From the NCBI RefSeq assembly GCF_024495425.1, contig NZ_JANHJR010000002.1, forward strand, positions 744,001 through 808,000: a stretch of DNA of 64,000 bases, written 5' to 3'. The notes beneath the pieces were generated by a model, which searched no databases, was not told the origin of the DNA, and saw only the letters and a program-made list of their open reading frames with translations. Positions 61,378 to 64,000 of this stretch are shown one piece after another. Position numbers and translations under genes: made by a program. Source of the stretch: Haloarchaeobius litoreus (GTDB lineage: Archaea > Halobacteriota > Halobacteria > Halobacteriales > Natrialbaceae). Numbering within the stretch: position 1 is the stretch's first letter; the number at the start of each line of letters is the position of its first letter.

Positions 61378-61606
61378 CGCCCCATCCCCCGGCTGGATAC
61401 CCTTTGCTACCCGAATCCCGTCTTTGGTGGTCGACTTCGTGTTGCTCAGTGAGTCCGTCGAATGCATGGACGCCCCTCCGTTCTCCCGTCGTACACACCC
61501 CACCACCATTAATTTCACGACGGTTCAAACCCCAATCATATCGCGAGACGGCGCGTTCGTCGGATGCTTCGACACGCTTAATGTGGGGCTGTCCGAACCG
61601 GCGCAC

Positions 61607-61873
61607 ATGAAGCGGCTCATCATCGACGGGGACCCCGGCATCCGGAAGGACGCCATCATCGACTACGACGGCGAGGAGGTCCACTGTTTCTCGGTGACGC
61701 GCAACGGCGACTGGCACGGCCCCGAACGCGTCCAGCTCTGGTGCATCGTGGGGAGCGAAGACGAGCACGACGACTTCATGCGGCGCAACTTCATCCCGCA
61801 CCACCTGGAGGTGGACCGCGTCGAGGCCGAGGCGGTCGACGTCATCAAGGCCAAGGGCGAACTCGCCGTCTGA
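61607..61873 (+). CDS. HAH_0734-family protein
   Basis: 88 residues: MKRLIIDGDPGIRKDAIIDYDGEEVHCFSVTRNGDWHGPERVQLWCIVGSEDEHDDFMRRNFIPHHLEVDRVEAEAVDVIKAKGELAV. I recognise the haloarchaeal HAH_0734 family, of unknown function. TATA box cgcttaatgtg (61575-61585) is 22-32 nt upstream of the ATG at 61607, so the longer open frame to 61193 is rejected. Divergent from the coiled-coil gene, convergent with the DUF2298 gene. Confidence 0.9.
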   Translation: MKRLIIDGDPGIRKDAIIDYDGEEVHCFSVTRNGDWHGPERVQLWCIVGSEDEHDDFMRRNFIPHHLEVDRVEAEAVDVIKAKGELAV

Positions 61874-61883
61874 ACGCTCCTTC

Positions 61884-64000
61884 TCAGCGGCTCCGATTCG
61901 CGGTCCCGAGTGCCGACCGGTCGACCTCGTAGATCACCACGTCCCCGAAGCGCTCGGCCACGGAGATGTACGGCTCGGCGGCGAGGTCGTCGACGGTCTG
62001 GTGCTGGCGCTCGTGCGGCCCGACGTAGATGTACTGTACGTCGTACGTTGCCAGCACCTCGGCTCTGGCGGTGCTGTTTCCGGTGTACACCGTCCGGACT
62101 TCGCCGACACGTTCCTGCCAGCCCGCCTCCGTGTGGTAGTTCGAGGCGTGCGTCCAGCCGGCGATGGTCGGGAGCCCGGTCATCGATGAGACCCCGCTGA
62201 CGAGCTGTGTGGACGGCGAGTTGATGCCGTAGACGTGCTCTCGTGTCGGCTGTTCGACGACGACGGGCCGACCCTCGCGGTCGTCCAGCCACTCGATGGC
62301 CGCCGACTGGTCCGGGTAGGTGCCTTCAGCCCATGCCTTGCTGTCGAGCGTGTTGGCGTCGTTGGTCTCGAAGTGCCCGCTGAGCGCCAGCCCGCCGTAC
62401 ACCGAGAGCGAGACGACGAGGACGACGGCGAGCCCGACCGAGGCGACCTGGCCGGCGCGCTGTCCGCTCGCGGAGCGTCGCGCCGCGAGGCGCTCGCCGA
62501 TGCTCCAGTCGGGCCACTGCCGGGCGACCACGTCGACGAGCATCACGCCGGCGGCGGTGCCCCAGAGCACCCACACCTGCATGTAGAACTTGAACACCGT
62601 GTTGTAGCGCCCGCTGCCGGCCCGCTCGGAGACGTAGATGAACTCGACCATCGTCACGAGGCCGACGGCGGCGACGAGCAGCACCGTCTCGTAGCCGAGG
62701 TCGCGGCCGAGTCGGAGCGTCATCCACCCGAGCGCGAGCACCGGGAAGACGACGGCGAGTATCGCGAGGTCGACGGCGATGGCCGCCGCCGCGAGCACGA
62801 GGAACGCTGCGATGGCGAGCGCGACGATCTGGGTGTCGGTGTCGAAGCCGGCCACGGCCGCGCCGACGGCGACGACCACCGTCGCACCGTAGACGCCGAG
62901 TGCACCGAACGGCGCGCCGAACGTACCCGTCGCGGCGACGGTGACGCCGATGGCGAGCAGGAACAGCAGCGCGGCTGGTCCGCGCTCGTCGGCCTCGACC
63001 TGTGTGACCGCGAGCAGCCCGCCCCCGCCGACCAGTACGAGCGGCACCGGAATCCAGCCGCCGATGGCGTTGGCGACCGCGACGGCGGCGAGGACCGTGA
63101 GCGGGGCGACCATCCCGAGGTCCGGCTCCAGATCGGGCTCGATTCTCGGTGCGAGGAACGCGGCCGAGACGAGCAGGAACGCGCCGTGGACGAGCAGCAG
63201 GCCGGACGCGCCGCTACGCCCGGGGAGCAGCGCGAGCGACTGGCCGCTCGTCGCGCCGGTGAAGAAGGGGAACGCGACGAGCGCGCCGAGCAGGCCGACG
63301 GCGATGCCGGCGACGCCCGCGCCGAGCATCCGCAGTATCTCCGAGACGGCGCGGCTGTCGGTCGCCGGGTCCAGCCGCTCCCAGACCGACGCCGGCAGGA
63401 GCGAGGCCGGATGCGCGCCCGCAAAGAGCACCGCGAGCGTCGTCAGCCCGGCGACGGAGGGGTAGCTCCAGGTGTTCACGACCGCGAGTAGGCCAGCGAG
63501 CAGGGGCGCACACACGAACACGTACGCGCGTCGTCGCCACACCTGCGCGGCGGGCGTCAGCCAGTAGGCGAAGCCGACCGCGGCGGTCACGAGCAGCAGC
63601 GGCGTGCTCATCATGTGGGCGTGCAGGTCGCCGTTGAGGAACGCGAACAGGGGGAACTCGTTGATGGTGTTCGGGATGACCCGGCTCGCCGGCCAGTAGT
63701 AGAACTGGTCCGGGCCGAGCGCGAGGTCGGTCCACGTGTGACCGAACGCTCGGACCGCTTCGGGACCATCCTGCGCCGCTGGGTTCTCGTCGATGTACGT
63801 CTTCATGCTCGACGGGAGCAGCCAGACGACGAGGCGTGCGACCGGCGCGAGGTTGCTCGCGAAGCCGACGAAGAAGAGCGCGAGCGCGCCGGCGACGGTC
63901 CGGGGCAGGTCGCGTTCTGCCGCGAGGTTCCGTGCGAGGCCGAACGCAGCGCCGACGAGTGCGCCGAAGAACGTCGCGAGGGCGAGGTTGTAGGCGTAGC
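61884..64000 (-). CDS. DUF2298 (Chlor_Arch_YYY) polytopic membrane protein, 5' part missing
   Basis: At least 704 residues; the frame is open to the window end, so the N terminus is not seen. At least twelve membrane helices in the visible part. Characteristic: ALGPDQFYYWPASRVIPNTINEFPLFAFLNGDLHAHMMSTPLLL, the acidic/His motif after the family's YYxPxR segment, and a large extracytoplasmic C-terminal domain (YPDQSAAIEWLDDREGRPVVVEQPTREHVYGIN). DUF2298 members resemble GT-C glycosyltransferases and are thought to act in cell-surface glycan or lipid work. The ATG at 63806 is internal; residues upstream (LALFFVGFASNLAPVARLVVWLLP) are clearly part of the protein. Confidence 0.85.
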   Translation of the reverse strand, partial: YAYNLALATFFGALVGAAFGLARNLAAERDLPRTVAGALALFFVGFASNLAPVARLVVWLLPSSMKTYIDENPAAQDGPEAVRAFGHTWTDLALGPDQFYYWPASRVIPNTINEFPLFAFLNGDLHAHMMSTPLLLVTAAVGFAYWLTPAAQVWRRRAYVFVCAPLLAGLLAVVNTWSYPSVAGLTTLAVLFAGAHPASLLPASVWERLDPATDSRAVSEILRMLGAGVAGIAVGLLGALVAFPFFTGATSGQSLALLPGRSGASGLLLVHGAFLLVSAAFLAPRIEPDLEPDLGMVAPLTVLAAVAVANAIGGWIPVPLVLVGGGGLLAVTQVEADERGPAALLFLLAIGVTVAATGTFGAPFGALGVYGATVVVAVGAAVAGFDTDTQIVALAIAAFLVLAAAAIAVDLAILAVVFPVLALGWMTLRLGRDLGYETVLLVAAVGLVTMVEFIYVSERAGSGRYNTVFKFYMQVWVLWGTAAGVMLVDVVARQWPDWSIGERLAARRSASGQRAGQVASVGLAVVLVVSLSVYGGLALSGHFETNDANTLDSKAWAEGTYPDQSAAIEWLDDREGRPVVVEQPTREHVYGINSPSTQLVSGVSSMTGLPTIAGWTHASNYHTEAGWQERVGEVRTVYTGNSTARAEVLATYDVQYIYVGPHERQHQTVDDLAAEPYISVAERFGDVVIYEVDRSALGTANRSR

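Noticed and set aside
61377-61518. N-terminal extension of the coiled-coil gene to 61467 or 61518
   Set aside because: Codons upstream of 61377 lose the strong G/C third-position bias. The GGAGG before 61467 keeps it as an alternative only.

Overview
The window is chromosomal DNA from a haloarchaeon (class Halobacteria). It has high GC with strong G/C third-position bias, very acidic proteins and archaeal information-processing genes (RpoL, TFS, aIF2-alpha, L44e, S27e, Nop10, Dph2, Mre11/Rad50, family B polymerase). Many genes have a TATA box 22-35 nt before the start codon and almost no leader. The species cannot be fixed from the sequence. Nearly everything is core genome; there is no insertion sequence, CRISPR array, integrase or rRNA.

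Layout. 0-9 kb: a partial Get3/ArsA-type ATPase, an aminotransferase, PEP synthase, a TFS paralogue, MfnA, a VTT-type membrane protein, a tandem CrcB fluoride-channel pair, a small RHH protein and a sulfite-oxidase-like molybdoenzyme. 9.5-15 kb: menaquinone genes menF, menD and menB, with a membrane J-domain protein between. 15-21.6 kb: a VOC protein, hisF, a zinc-ribbon membrane protein, rpoL, a Nudix hydrolase, dph2, a HalX pseudo-receiver, a YlbF protein and tpiA. 21.6-24.9 kb: a zinc-finger-rich accessory-looking block (HNH protein, TIR/zinc-ribbon protein, triple-zinc-ribbon J-domain protein, a pair of membrane PH-domain proteins). 25-36 kb: an unusual acyl-CoA carboxylase subunit, fba-fbp, an HhH protein, an ACR3-like transporter, mre11-rad50 and small conserved haloarchaeal proteins. 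36-40 kb: polB carrying an in-frame intein of about 440 residues at the YGD/TDS active-site motif. 40.5-46.8 kb: sufC-sufB-sufD, a ferritin-like protein with a SirR-like regulator, a C2H2/HNH protein and an intron-containing tRNA-Gln. 46.8-64 kb: DUF3179, AlaX, an HD protein, LysE, a GDT1-type transporter with an MntR-like regulator, threonine synthase, an FAD oxidoreductase, a metallophosphoesterase, archaeosortase A, a membrane J-domain protein, an alpha/beta hydrolase, the L44e-S27e-aIF2-alpha-Nop10-PAC2 operon, a coiled-coil protein, an HAH_0734-type protein and a partial DUF2298 membrane protein.

Working together. PEP synthase, aldolase, FBPase and triose-phosphate isomerase form a gluconeogenic set, with fba and fbp overlapping by 4 nt. 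Mre11 and Rad50 overlap by 4 nt and act as one DNA-end-processing complex. The Suf genes plus ferritin-like/SirR genes form an iron and Fe-S block, and the GDT1-type gene with its overlapping DtxR/MntR regulator looks like a metal (probably manganese) export module with a palindrome over its own promoter. The least explained items are the TIR/J-domain/HNH zinc-finger block, a shared perfect or near-perfect GTTTACAAT-A-ATTGTAAAC palindrome upstream of menF and tpiA, the SirR paralogue that has lost its metal ligands but gained a Cys cluster, and the epsilon-beta fusion of the carboxylase.
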